A DNA stretch of 64,000 bases, from contig JAOASL010000047.1 in the NCBI GenBank assembly GCA_030158675.1, positions 1-64,000 on the forward strand, in the 5' to 3' direction. The stretch is from Burkholderiaceae bacterium. GTDB lineage: Bacteria; Pseudomonadota; Gammaproteobacteria; Burkholderiales; Burkholderiaceae_D. The translations under genes were made by a program, and so were the position numbers. The notes below the pieces were generated by a model. It worked only from the letters and a program-made list of their open reading frames with translations. It did not search any database and was not told the DNA's origin. Shown piece by piece: positions 16,103-24,846 of this stretch (positions are counted from its first letter, which is position 1; each line of letters starts with the position of its first letter).

Positions 16103-17860
16103 ATGGCCTCGTTCACTCTGCACGGCATCCCGGTCTCGCGTGGCATCGCGATCGGTCGCGCGCACTTGCTGAAGCCGGCCGCGCGTGATGTCAAACACTA
16201 TCTGGTCGCCGAAGAAAAAGTCGAGGCCGAGGTGCGTCGCCTGACCGATGCGGTGGCGGTGGTCAATGAAGAATTGCGCACCCTGCGGCGTGAGCTGCCG
16301 GCCGATGCGCCTAGTGAACTGGCCGCGTTCATCGACCTGCATGGGCTGATCCTGGCCGACCCGATCATCTCCGAAGAAGCGCAGCGGATCATCCGCAGCC
16401 GGCATTACAACGCCGAATGGGCGTTGCTGACCCAGATCGATGAGCTGTCCGCGCAGTTCGACGAGATCGACGACGCCTACCTGCGTGAGCGCAAGAACGA
16501 CATCCTGCAGGTCGGCGAGCGTCTCCTGAAAGTGCTGACCGGCTCGGCCACACCGCTGCCGGTCAGCGAGCCGGCTGCGCCCGGCGACTATGCGCCGCAG
16601 ATGGTCGTGGTCGCGCATGACATTTCGCCGGCCGACATGCTGCAGTTCCGCGATCGCGCATTCGTCGGTTTCGTGACCGACCTCGGCGGGCAGAACTCGC
16701 ATACCGCCATCGTCGCGCGCAGTCTCGACATTCCCGCGGCCGTCGGCATGTCGAATGCGTCCGTGCTGATCGCCGAGGATGACTGGATCATCATCGACGG
16801 CGATGCCGGCATCGTGATCGTCGATCCTGCGCCGGTCGTGCTCGAGCAGTATCGCGATGCGCAGGCCAGGCTGCTGCGCGAGCGCAAGAAGCTCGGCAAG
16901 CTGAAGAAAACACCGGCCGTCACCCGTGACGGAACCTTCATTCATCTGCTGGCCAACATCGAGTTGCCGGAAGACTGCCCGGGAGCGCTTGATGCCGGCG
17001 CGGTTGGCGTCGGCCTGTTCCGTTCCGAATTCCTGTTCATGGGACACACCGGCCAGGCCGCGCGGCTGCCGTCCGAGGACGAGCAGTTCGAGTCCTACCG
17101 CAAGGCGGTGGTGGCGATGAAGGGCCGGCCGGTGACGATACGCACCCTCGACGTTGGCGCCGACAAGCCGCTCGATCGCGATGAAGAGACCGCGCTCAAT
17201 CCGGCACTGGGGCTGCGCGCGATCCGCTACTGCCTGTCCGAACCGCAGATGTTCCTCACGCAGCTACGCGCGATCCTGCGCGCGTCCGCGTACGGGCCAA
17301 TCCACTTGCTGATCCCGATGCTGGCGCATGCCTTCGAGATCGACCAGACGCTTGCGCTCATTGAGCAGGCCAAGCAGCAGCTGCGCGACGCGAAGAAGAA
17401 ATTTGACGACGACATCAAGATCGGCGCGATGATCGAGATACCAGCGGCCGCGCTGACGCTGCCGCTGTTCGTGAAGCGCATGGATTTCCTGTCGATCGGC
17501 ACCAACGATCTGATCCAGTACACCCTCGCCGTGGACCGCGTTGACCACGAGGTCGCGCATCTGTACAACCCGTTGCATCCGGCCGTGCTGCAGCTGCTGT
17601 GGCTGACGATCTCGACCGGCGCGAAGGCCGGCATACCGGTCGCCGTGTGCGGCGAGCTGGCCGGCGACACCCGACTGACTCGGCTACTGCTCGGTCTGGG
17701 CCTGCGTGAGTTCTCGATGCACCCGGCGCAGCTGCTCGCGGTGAAGCAGGAGATCCTGAACAGCGACCTGACCCTGCTCGAGCCGGCCGCCAAGAAGGTG
17801 CTCAAGGCGTGGGAGCCGGCGGCGATCGCCGAGGCGGTAGGACGGCTGAGCCTGCTGTAA
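16103..17860 (+). CDS. ptsI: PTS enzyme I
   Basis: A 585-residue phosphoenolpyruvate-protein phosphotransferase, the first enzyme of the PTS. The phospho-histidine is in DLGGQNSHTAIVARS; many homologues have GGRTSH there. The C-terminal PEP-binding barrel carries FRSEFLFMG, TLDVGADKPL, IGTNDLIQYTLAVDR and the catalytic Cys in AVCGELAGD. It is the last gene of the gshAB-IIA-HPr-EI cluster. No terminator is obvious after it; the next transcript begins at the metX promoter near 17965. Confidence 0.95.
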   Translation: MASFTLHGIPVSRGIAIGRAHLLKPAARDVKHYLVAEEKVEAEVRRLTDAVAVVNEELRTLRRELPADAPSELAAFIDLHGLILADPIISEEAQRIIRSRHYNAEWALLTQIDELSAQFDEIDDAYLRERKNDILQVGERLLKVLTGSATPLPVSEPAAPGDYAPQMVVVAHDISPADMLQFRDRAFVGFVTDLGGQNSHTAIVARSLDIPAAVGMSNASVLIAEDDWIIIDGDAGIVIVDPAPVVLEQYRDAQARLLRERKKLGKLKKTPAVTRDGTFIHLLANIELPEDCPGALDAGAVGVGLFRSEFLFMGHTGQAARLPSEDEQFESYRKAVVAMKGRPVTIRTLDVGADKPLDRDEETALNPALGLRAIRYCLSEPQMFLTQLRAILRASAYGPIHLLIPMLAHAFEIDQTLALIEQAKQQLRDAKKKFDDDIKIGAMIEIPAAALTLPLFVKRMDFLSIGTNDLIQYTLAVDRVDHEVAHLYNPLHPAVLQLLWLTISTGAKAGIPVAVCGELAGDTRLTRLLLGLGLREFSMHPAQLLAVKQEILNSDLTLLEPAAKKVLKAWEPAAIAEAVGRLSLL

Positions 17861-17964
17861 GCTCCCGCTGTCTTCTCCATTGCGGTCTGCTGCGGCGATA
17901 TTCTTTCGTTTGCGATGAGGGTTTCGGCCTGCGCCGGGGTAGGCGCCCGTTTGTGGAAGCTTGT

Positions 17965-17993
17965 TTGACGCTCCCGACCGCTTTCGCTATGCT
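17965..17993 (+). promoter_or_regulatory. Sigma-70 promoter of the metX leader
   Basis: A -35 box TTGACG (17965-17970) and a -10 box TATGCT (17988-17993) are separated by exactly 17 bases. Transcription would begin near 18000, directly at the 5' end of the SAM-II aptamer. Confidence 0.8.
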
Positions 17994-18002
17994 TCACCCA
18001 AT

Positions 18003-18067
18003 GCGCCGATTTGACCTTAGCTTGCGGGCGCAGGGGAACCTCCCGAACAAATACGGCTAAAGCGAGC
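18003..18067 (+). ncRNA. SAM-II riboswitch aptamer
   Basis: Stem P1 is GCGCC (18003-18007) with GGCGC (18027-18031). It is followed by the conserved GATTTG, then CTTGC in the loop, and, after L3, AATACGGCTAAAGCG, all as in the SAM-II (metA/SAM-alpha) family. The pseudoknot P2 can form between GCTT (18020-18023) and AAGC (18060-18063), extended by flanking T-A and T-G pairs around one A-G mismatch. L3 holds an extra small hairpin, GGGG-AACC-TCCC at 18033-18044. The aptamer lies immediately after the promoter start site and ahead of a terminator and metX, so S-adenosylmethionine binding should reduce metX-metW expression. Confidence 0.85.
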
Positions 18068-18085
18068 TCGAATCGACAACGAATC

Positions 18086-18117
18086 AAGCCCGACCGCCGC
18101 CGCTATCGGGCTTTTTT
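18086..18117 (+). terminator. Regulatory terminator in the metX leader
   Basis: AAGCCCGA (18086-18093) pairs perfectly with TCGGGCTT (18106-18113) and runs into TTTTTT (18112-18117), 14 bases before the metX start codon. GCCCG in its left arm can also pair with CGGGC at 18025-18029 in the aptamer, offering an antiterminator. This is the arrangement of transcription attenuation. Confidence 0.85.
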
Positions 18118-18131
18118 ATTGTTGTCCTTCC

Positions 18132-19298
18132 ATGAAATCCATAGGCGTCGTCACTCCTCAGTCCATGCATTTTGCCGACCCGCTGCCCCTGCAGAGCGGC
18201 GCGTCGTTGTCCGATTACACGCTGGTGTATGAGACCTATGGCACCTTGAATGCGGATCGCTCGAATGCGGTGCTGGTCTGCCACGCACTGAACGCGTCGC
18301 ATCATGTGGCCGGCACCTACGAAGGCCAGCCCAAGAGTGTCGGCTGGTGGGACAACATGGTCGGCCCCGGCAAGCCGCTCGACACCGGCCGTTTCTTCGT
18401 CATCGGCGTGAACAACCTCGGCTCCTGTTTTGGTTCGACCGGCCCGATGCATACCAATCCCGCGACAGGCAAGCCGTACGGCGCGGCTTTCCCGGTGGTG
18501 ACCGTCGAGGACTGGGTGCATGCACAGGCACGGCTTGCGGACCGGCTCAGCATCCGCAAATTTGCCGCGGTGATGGGCGGCTCGCTGGGTGGCATGCAGG
18601 CGCTGGCGTGGAGCGTGCTGTATCCCGACCGTGTCGCGCACTGCCTGGTGATCGCGTCCACGCCCAAGCTGTCGGCGCAGAACATCGCGTTCAACGACGT
18701 CGCGCGGCAGGCGATCCTGTCGGACCCGGATTTCCATGACGGCGATTTCTATGCGTATGGCGTGGTGCCGAAGCGCGGCCTGCGCGTGGCGCGCATGGTC
18801 GGCCACATCACCTATTTGTCCGACGACGACATGGCCGAGAAATTCGGCCGCGAATTACGCAATGCCGACTATCAGTTCGGCTTCGGCATCGACTTCGAAA
18901 TCGAGTCCTACCTGCGCTATCAGGGCGACAAGTTTTCCGAGTACTTCGATGCGAACACTTATCTGCTGATCACCAAGGCGCTTGATTATTTCGATCCGGC
19001 GCGCGCGCATGGCGGTGACCTCGCGGCCGCGCTGGCGAATACGCAGGCCGAATTCCTGCTGGTGTCGTTCGCCACTGACTGGCGCTTTGCGCCCGAGCGC
19101 AGCCGCGAGATGGTACAGGCGCTGGTGAAGAACGAGCGCCGCGTTACTTATGCGGAGATCGACGCGCCGCATGGTCACGATGCCTTCCTGCTCGACGATT
19201 CGCGTTACATGAACGTGGTACACGCCTACTACGACAAGGTCTGGCAGCAGCTCGCCGGCGTCGTCGTCGCGGCGCAGCCGCAGAAGGAGGCCGCATGA
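18132..19298 (+). CDS. metX: Homoserine O-acyltransferase MetX
   Basis: A 388-residue alpha/beta-hydrolase-fold enzyme that activates homoserine with an acyl group at the entry to methionine synthesis. The nucleophile serine is in [13 protein letters not shown], the catalytic His in [13 protein letters not shown], and the acid in [16 protein letters not shown]. Proteobacterial MetX enzymes may use acetyl- or succinyl-CoA; I do not assign the donor from sequence alone. The start ATG at 18132 lies 14 bases after the attenuator's U-run. metW overlaps its stop by four bases. Expression is expected to be controlled by the SAM-II leader. Confidence 0.94.
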   Translation: MKSIGVVTPQSMHFADPLPLQSGASLSDYTLVYETYGTLNADRSNAVLVCHALNASHHVAGTYEGQPKSVGWWDNMVGPGKPLDTGRFFVIGVNNLGSCFGSTGPMHTNPATGKPYGAAFPVVTVEDWVHAQARLADRLSIRKFAAVMGGSLGGMQALAWSVLYPDRVAHCLVIASTPKLSAQNIAFNDVARQAILSDPDFHDGDFYAYGVVPKRGLRVARMVGHITYLSDDDMAEKFGRELRNADYQFGFGIDFEIESYLRYQGDKFSEYFDANTYLLITKALDYFDPARAHGGDLAAALANTQAEFLLVSFATDWRFAPERSREMVQALVKNERRVTYAEIDAPHGHDAFLLDDSRYMNVVHAYYDKVWQQLAGVVVAAQPQKEAA

Positions 19299-19915
19299 TC
19301 GCCGCGCCCGGCACCAGCGCGTCCGTAGCGGGCCTGCGCGCCGATCTTGCCTTCATTGCGCACTGGGTCACGCCGGGTTCGCGCGTGCTTGACCTGGGCT
19401 GCGGCGATGGCGCGATGCTTGACTATCTGCAGCGTGACAAGCATTGCGGCGGCTACGGCATCGAGATTGACGATGCGAAGATTCCGCGCTGCGTGCAGCG
19501 CGGTGTCAACGTGATCCAGCAGAACCTCGAGGATGGGCTGGCGATGTTTGCCGACGATGCGTTCGACACCGTGCTGTGCCTGTCAGCGTTGCAGATGATG
19601 AAGCACGTCGAAGTCGTGCTGCGCGACATCGCGCGTGTCGGCCACGAGGCGATCGTGTCTTTCCCGAACTTCGCGCACTGGCCGCACCGGTTGTCGCTGA
19701 TGATGGGCCGCATGCCGGTGTCCGAGAGCCTGCCTTACCAGTGGTACGACACGCCGAACCTGCGCTGTGCAACAATCCGCGACTTTCGGGATCTTGCCGC
19801 TGAGGTTGGCCTCGAAGTGGTCGAATGCGTCGCGCTGAAGACGGACGGCACACCGGTCCGGTTCCTGCCAAACTGGCGCGGGAGTCTTGCGGTGTTCCGG
19901 CTGCGAAAAAAATGA
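19295..19915 (+). CDS. metW: Methionine biosynthesis protein MetW
   Basis: A 206-residue protein with a class I SAM-methyltransferase fold. The nucleotide-binding motif is [17 protein letters not shown], and the family signatures [19 protein letters not shown] and [12 protein letters not shown] are present. MetW is almost always paired with MetX and is thought to support its activity, although no methylation reaction is established here. The ATG overlaps the metX stop (ATGA), so the two are translationally coupled and share the SAM-II control. Confidence 0.93.
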   Translation: MIAAPGTSASVAGLRADLAFIAHWVTPGSRVLDLGCGDGAMLDYLQRDKHCGGYGIEIDDAKIPRCVQRGVNVIQQNLEDGLAMFADDAFDTVLCLSALQMMKHVEVVLRDIARVGHEAIVSFPNFAHWPHRLSLMMGRMPVSESLPYQWYDTPNLRCATIRDFRDLAAEVGLEVVECVALKTDGTPVRFLPNWRGSLAVFRLRKK

Positions 19916-19979
19916 CCGCGGGCGCATGCTTCGCGACCGTCCCATCGTCCGTCCGGCGCGACGGCCTACCTGAAACGGC

Positions 19980-21281
19980 ATGAGCACAGGCATCCCGGAA
20001 GCACCCGGCACGCGCGCCACTGGCTGGCGCCATTATTTCAATCGCAAGATGCTGATCTGCGTGATGCTTGGCTTCACGTCAGGGCTGCCGCTGTTCTTGC
20101 TCTACAACCTGTTGTCGGCCTGGTTGAAGTCCGAGCAGGTCGACCTGAAATCGATCGGCCTGTTCGCGCTGGTCGGCTTTCCGTATACCTGGAAATTCAT
20201 CTGGTCGCCGCTGATGGACCGCTTCCATTTCCCGCTGCTGGGACGGCGGCGCGGGTGGATGTTCATCACTCAGCTGGCGCTGCTGGCGGCCATCGGTAGT
20301 CTGGGGTTTTTTGCGCCGCAGGATGAGCTGACAATGATCGTGGTGCTGGCCGGCACGGTCGCCTTTCTGTCGGCCAGCCAGGACATTGTGATCGATGCCT
20401 ATCGTCGCGAATTACTGTCCGAGCATGAGCAGGGCTCCGGCACGGCGCTGTTCGTCAATGCATACAAAATGTCGACGCTGGTGCCGGGTTCACTGTCGCT
20501 GATCCTGTCTGACTTCATGAGCTGGCAGATGGTGTTCGGCATTACCGGTCTGTTCATGCTGCCCGGAATGATCACCACCCTGATGATTTCCGAGCCCACC
20601 CTTTACGGCGAGCCGCCACGCACGCTGCGCGAAGCCGTCGTGCTGCCGTTCCGCGAGTTCGTCACGCGCAGCGGCTGGTCGCAGGCACTGCTGATCCTTG
20701 CCTTCATTTTTCTGTACAAGCTGGGCGACTCGATGGCGACCGCGCTGGCCACGCCGTTCTACATGGACCTGGGCTTCTCGCGCACGCAGATCGGGCTGGT
20801 GGCCAAGAATGCCGGCTTGTGGGCCAGTCTGGCCGGCGGCATTCTCGGCGCGGTCTGGCTGGAGAAGACTGGCGTCAATCGCGGGCTGTGGATCTTCGGT
20901 GTGCTGCAGGCGGTGGCGATCCTCGGCTTCGCGCTGCTTGCGCAGACCGGTGTCGGCACGCCCGGTGCCGAACCGAGCACTATGCTGCTCGGCCTGGTAA
21001 TCGGGCTGGAGGCGTTCGCCGTCGGACTCGGCACGGCCGCATTCACCGGCTACATCGCCACCACCACCGATCAGCGCTATACCGCGACCCAGTTTGCGTT
21101 GTTTACCAGTCTGGCCGCTGTGCCGCGCACTTTCTTTAATGCGCTTACCGGCTTTATCGTTGACCAGACCGGCTGGTTTGTCTTCTTCCTGATCTGCTTC
21201 GCGCTGGCGATACCGGGCATGCTGCTGCTGCCGAAAATCGCGCCCTGGAACACGAAAGCCGGCAAGTCGGTGGCTGGCTAG
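19980..21281 (+). CDS. ampG: AmpG-family MFS permease
   Basis: A 433-residue inner-membrane transporter with twelve predicted segments. It resembles AmpG, the importer of anhydromuropeptides for cell-wall recycling: MLGFTSGLPLFLLYNLLSAWL near the start, FPYTWKFIWSPLMDRF and SQDIVIDAYRRELL are AmpG-like. It follows metW by 64 bases, an order common in betaproteobacteria, though it may have its own promoter. Its stop codon overlaps the stop of the convergent Nramp gene in the shared bases CTAG. Substrate assignment rests on family resemblance only. Confidence 0.85.
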   Translation: MSTGIPEAPGTRATGWRHYFNRKMLICVMLGFTSGLPLFLLYNLLSAWLKSEQVDLKSIGLFALVGFPYTWKFIWSPLMDRFHFPLLGRRRGWMFITQLALLAAIGSLGFFAPQDELTMIVVLAGTVAFLSASQDIVIDAYRRELLSEHEQGSGTALFVNAYKMSTLVPGSLSLILSDFMSWQMVFGITGLFMLPGMITTLMISEPTLYGEPPRTLREAVVLPFREFVTRSGWSQALLILAFIFLYKLGDSMATALATPFYMDLGFSRTQIGLVAKNAGLWASLAGGILGAVWLEKTGVNRGLWIFGVLQAVAILGFALLAQTGVGTPGAEPSTMLLGLVIGLEAFAVGLGTAAFTGYIATTTDQRYTATQFALFTSLAAVPRTFFNALTGFIVDQTGWFVFFLICFALAIPGMLLLPKIAPWNTKAGKSVAG

Positions 21282-22594
21282 ATCACGTTCCAGAGCATCA
21301 GCGCCACGGCGACGCCCATTGCGGCCGTCGCCGTCCAGCCCATCCATTTCAGCCGCCGCTTCACGACGAATGGCCCCATCACCTCGGGCCGTGTGGCCAG
21401 CCGCATCATCACCACCATGATCGGCACCGAGGCCACGCCGTTTAGCACGGCGGCCCAGTACAGCGCGCGCATCGGGTCGATCTCGCTGATGCCGATCGCC
21501 GCGCCAATCAGCGTCGAGGTCGCGATGATGCCGTAGAAGCGCCAGCCGAGGCCGAGCCGCAGATCAAGCCCAGTGCGCCAGCCAAAGGCGCCGGCCACCG
21601 CATAGGCGGCCGAGCCGGCCAGTACCGGTACGGCCAGCATGCCGGTGCCGATGATGCCGGCGGCGAACAGCAGAAAGGCGAAGTTGCCGGCAATGGGTTT
21701 TAACGCCAGCGCGGCGTCACGCGACGACTGGATGTCCGTGATGCCATGGACGTACAGCGTTGCCGCGGTGGTCAGCATGATGAAAAAGGCGACCAGATTC
21801 GACATGCCCATGCCGACCCAGTTGTCGATGGCAATGCGCCGCAGATGCTGGCGCGCCTGTTGTGGTGCTTCTCGCAGCGGCTGCGCATGCGGATCGGCTT
21901 TCAGGTCTTCGACCTCCTGCGAGGCCTGCCAGAAAAACAGATAGGGACTGATCGTGGTGCCAAGGATCGCGACCAACGTGGTCAGGTAGTCGCGATTGAA
22001 CGGGATGGCCGGCATGATCAGCGAGCGCAGTACCTCGCCCCACGGGATCTGTACTGAGAACACCGTACCGACATACGTAAACAACGCCAGCGTCAGCCAC
22101 TTCAGCATGCGCACATAGCGCACATAGGGGATGAATACCTGCAGCAGCACCGACACCGCGCCGAAGGCGATGACCCACACTGCGTGCGGGCCGCCGGCCA
22201 GCAGTTGGACCGAATCCGCCATGGCCGCCAGATCGGCCGCGATGTTGACCGTGTTTGCGACCGTCAGCAGCGACACCACTGAATACAGTAACCAAGGGGA
22301 ATACATCCGTTTCAGGTTGCCTGCCAGCCCGTCGCCGGTCACCCGACCGATGCGGGCCGATACTGACTGGATGCCGACCATCAGCGGCCAGGTCAGCAGC
22401 AAGGTCCACAGCAACTGAAACCCGAACTGCGCGCCGCTCTGCGAGTAGGTCGCAATGCCGCTCGGGTCGTCATCAGCCGCGCCGGTAATCAGGCCCGGAC
22501 CCAGTCGCTTCGACCACGGGGTGTCATCCGGAGGTATCGCGTGATGGTGGTCGCGGGGTTTGTGCCGGGTGGCTGGCAGCGAGTCTTCGGTCAT
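21278..22594 (-). CDS. Nramp-family divalent metal transporter, atypical metal site
   Basis: A 438-residue membrane protein with about eleven segments and the Nramp layout. In the first helix the canonical DPGN is replaced by DPSG (Asp43-Gly46), preceded by two more aspartates. In the sixth helix the canonical MPH is replaced by SPY (Ser216-Tyr218) in LGTTISPYLFFWQASQEVED. In true Nramp/MntH proteins the Asn and the Met of these motifs help bind Mn(II)/Fe(II) and exclude Ca and Mg. It probably still moves a cation, but selectivity should differ; Mg or a broad range is possible. The N-terminus is His-rich (residues 11-18). It converges on ampG and is divergent from the SpmAB gene. Confidence 0.8.
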   Translation of the reverse strand: MTEDSLPATRHKPRDHHHAIPPDDTPWSKRLGPGLITGAADDDPSGIATYSQSGAQFGFQLLWTLLLTWPLMVGIQSVSARIGRVTGDGLAGNLKRMYSPWLLYSVVSLLTVANTVNIAADLAAMADSVQLLAGGPHAVWVIAFGAVSVLLQVFIPYVRYVRMLKWLTLALFTYVGTVFSVQIPWGEVLRSLIMPAIPFNRDYLTTLVAILGTTISPYLFFWQASQEVEDLKADPHAQPLREAPQQARQHLRRIAIDNWVGMGMSNLVAFFIMLTTAATLYVHGITDIQSSRDAALALKPIAGNFAFLLFAAGIIGTGMLAVPVLAGSAAYAVAGAFGWRTGLDLRLGLGWRFYGIIATSTLIGAAIGISEIDPMRALYWAAVLNGVASVPIMVVMMRLATRPEVMGPFVVKRRLKWMGWTATAAMGVAVALMLWNVI

Positions 22595-22718
22595 GTTGCG
22601 ATGCTAACACCCTACCCTGAGCGTTCCGTGCTCACGCAATTCCGCGCTGGCATGCCAGTGGCTCTGTGCTTGCGGCTACACTGTTGTCGATGAAATATTC
22701 GCCTTTTTTTCGCAAGCC

Positions 22719-23948
22719 ATGCTGAACGCGCTCTGGCTGGGATTCTTCGTTGTTGCTGCCCTGGCCGCCGGCTGGCGCGCGCTTGCCGTTGGTGATGTGG
22801 CCGTTTTCCAGGCCATGGTCGAGAGCCTGTTCGCGATGGCCCGACTGTCAGTCGAGGTGATGATTTTGTTGTTCGGCACGCTGACGTTGTGGCTGGGATT
22901 TTTGAAGATCGCCGAGCGGGCGATGCTGGTGCAGACGCTGGCGCGCTGGTTGTCGCCATTGTTTGCGCGACTGATGCCCGAGGTGCCGCGCGGACATCCT
23001 GCGCTCGGACTGATCACGCTGAACTTCACTGCGAACGCGCTCGGTCTTGACAATGCGGCTACGCCAATCGGCCTGAAGGCGATGCGCGAGCTGCAGTCGC
23101 TCAATCCGCAGCCCGAGGTCGCAAGCAATGCGCAGATCCTGTTCCTGGTGCTGAACGCGTCGTCGCTGACGCTGCTGCCGGTATCGATCTTCATGTATCG
23201 GGCGCAGCAGGGCGCAGCCGATCCGACGTTGGTGTTCCTGCCGATCCTGCTGGCGACATCGGCGTCGACGCTCGCCGGCTTTCTGGCCGTCGCGCTGGTA
23301 CAGCGCTTGCGCTTGCGTGACCCGGTGGTGCTGGCTTGGCTGCTCGGCGCGGCCTTGCTGATTGGCGGTTTCATCGCCGTCCTTGCCAGCTTGTCGGCGG
23401 CGGCGATGGCGTCGCTGTCATCCCTGCTTGGCAATGCAGTGCTGTTCGGGCTGGTGCTGCTGTTCCTGCTGCTCGGCGCGCTGCGCCGGGTGCCGGTGTA
23501 TGAGGCTTTTGTCGAAGGCTCGCGCGAGGGCTTCGACGTCGCGAAGAACTTGCTGCCGTATCTGGTGGCGATGCTGTGCGCGGTCGGCGTGCTGCGCGCG
23601 TCTGGCGCGCTCGATCTGGCGCTGTCCGGCATCCGTTATCTGGTCGATTTGGCCGGTTGGGATGCCCGCTTTGTCGATGCGCTGCCAACGGCGCTGGTCA
23701 AGCCTTTCTCCGGCAGCGCCGCGCGCGCGATGCTGATTGAGACCATGAGCTCGCACGGCGTCGACAGCTTCCCCGCCCTGCTGGCCGCGACCCTGCAGGG
23801 CAGCACGGAGACGACCTTCTATGTGCTGGCAGTCTACTTCGGCGCGGTCGGCATACAGCGCGCGCGCCACGCGGTCGCCTGCGCGCTGCTGGCGGATCTG
23901 GCGGGGGTGCTGGCGTCGATTGGCGTGTGCTACTGGTTCTTTGGTTAG
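22719..23948 (+). CDS. Nucleoside-recognition/SpmA-SpmB fusion membrane protein
   Basis: A 409-residue membrane protein that joins in one chain two Gate (nucleoside recognition) domains, corresponding to spore maturation proteins SpmA and SpmB of Bacillus. The first half has GLITLNFTANALGLDNAATPIGLKAM as in SpmA; the second has VYEAFVEGSREGFDVAKNLLPYLVAMLCAVGVLRASG and STETTFYVLAVYFGAVG as in SpmB. The organism type does not form spores, so the role is something else, perhaps transport linked to the envelope. Such fusions are known in proteobacteria. It is flanked by convergent xth downstream and the divergent Nramp gene upstream. Confidence 0.85.
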   Translation: MLNALWLGFFVVAALAAGWRALAVGDVAVFQAMVESLFAMARLSVEVMILLFGTLTLWLGFLKIAERAMLVQTLARWLSPLFARLMPEVPRGHPALGLITLNFTANALGLDNAATPIGLKAMRELQSLNPQPEVASNAQILFLVLNASSLTLLPVSIFMYRAQQGAADPTLVFLPILLATSASTLAGFLAVALVQRLRLRDPVVLAWLLGAALLIGGFIAVLASLSAAAMASLSSLLGNAVLFGLVLLFLLLGALRRVPVYEAFVEGSREGFDVAKNLLPYLVAMLCAVGVLRASGALDLALSGIRYLVDLAGWDARFVDALPTALVKPFSGSAARAMLIETMSSHGVDSFPALLAATLQGSTETTFYVLAVYFGAVGIQRARHAVACALLADLAGVLASIGVCYWFFG

Positions 23949-23960
23949 CGTGCCGCAGCG

Positions 23961-24740
23961 TCAGCCGGGAAATTCGTAAACAATCGTCAGCGGCGCATGA
24001 TCCGAGAAGCGCTCATCCTTATACACCGCAGCCGACTGCGCAGTCGCTGCGATGCCCGGCGTCGCCACGTGGTAGTCAATGCGCCATCCGACATTGTTCG
24101 CCCAGGCCTGACCTCGATTGCTCCACCAGGTGTAGGCCTCGCCGGTGGTGTCCGGATGCAGCAGGCGGTAGACGTCGCGCCAGCCGGCTTCACCGAAGAC
24201 TTCGGTCATCCAGGTACGCTCCTCAGGAAGAAAGCCGGAGTTCTTCTGGTTGCTCTTCCAGTTTTTCAGATCGATTTCCTTGTGCGCGATATTCCAGTCA
24301 CCGCAGACCACCACCTCGCGGCCTGATTTGCGCAGCGCGACAAGGTGCGGCATGAACACTGCCATGAAGCGGAACTTCGCCTGCTGGCGCTCGTCGCTCG
24401 ATGAGCCTGACGGGCAGTACACCGAGATCACCGACAGATTGCCGAAGTCGCATTGCACGTAGCGGCCTTCGGCGTCGAACTCGGCGTTACCGAAACCGAT
24501 CAGCGCGTTGTCCGGCTTCGCGCGGCTGTATACGCCGGTGCCTGAATAGCCCTTCTTCTCCGCATAGTGGAAGCGGCCGTGGTAGCCGTGCGGGGCGAGG
24601 AAGGCGTCCGTCATGTCCGCTTCCTGGGCTTTCAGTTCCTGCACGCAGACGAAGTCGGCGTCCTGCCGGCCCATCCATTCGAAGAAATTCTTTTTGGCAG
24701 CCGAGCGTATGCCGTTCAGGTTGGCGGAGATGATTTTCAT
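23961..24740 (-). CDS. xth: Exodeoxyribonuclease III
   Basis: A 259-residue AP endonuclease and 3'-5' exonuclease of the ExoIII/APE1 family, acting in base-excision repair. Visible motifs are MKIISANLNGIRSA, CVQELKAQEADM (metal-binding Glu), CGDWNIAHKEIDLKNWKSN (Asp/Asn), TYTWWSN-like AYTWWSNRGQAWANNVGWRIDY and the catalytic ERFSDHAPLTIVYEFPG ending with the conserved SDHAP. The ATG at 24740 is chosen over an upstream TTG because it begins the conserved sequence. It is divergent from pyrE across 106 bases. Confidence 0.94.
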   Translation of the reverse strand: MKIISANLNGIRSAAKKNFFEWMGRQDADFVCVQELKAQEADMTDAFLAPHGYHGRFHYAEKKGYSGTGVYSRAKPDNALIGFGNAEFDAEGRYVQCDFGNLSVISVYCPSGSSSDERQQAKFRFMAVFMPHLVALRKSGREVVVCGDWNIAHKEIDLKNWKSNQKNSGFLPEERTWMTEVFGEAGWRDVYRLLHPDTTGEAYTWWSNRGQAWANNVGWRIDYHVATPGIAATAQSAAVYKDERFSDHAPLTIVYEFPG

Positions 24741-24846
24741 GCGAGGCAAAGGAAATGGAGAAAACGGGGCACAGCATAACCGATCAGAAACACGGCGGCG
24801 GCGCGATAAAATGCGCGCCTGATTCCGTTTTCGTGCGAGTTAAACA

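Noticed and set aside
15704-17047. Long open frame antisense to ptsH and ptsI (447 codons)
   Set aside because: It spans the antisense of three real genes, and its composition follows theirs.
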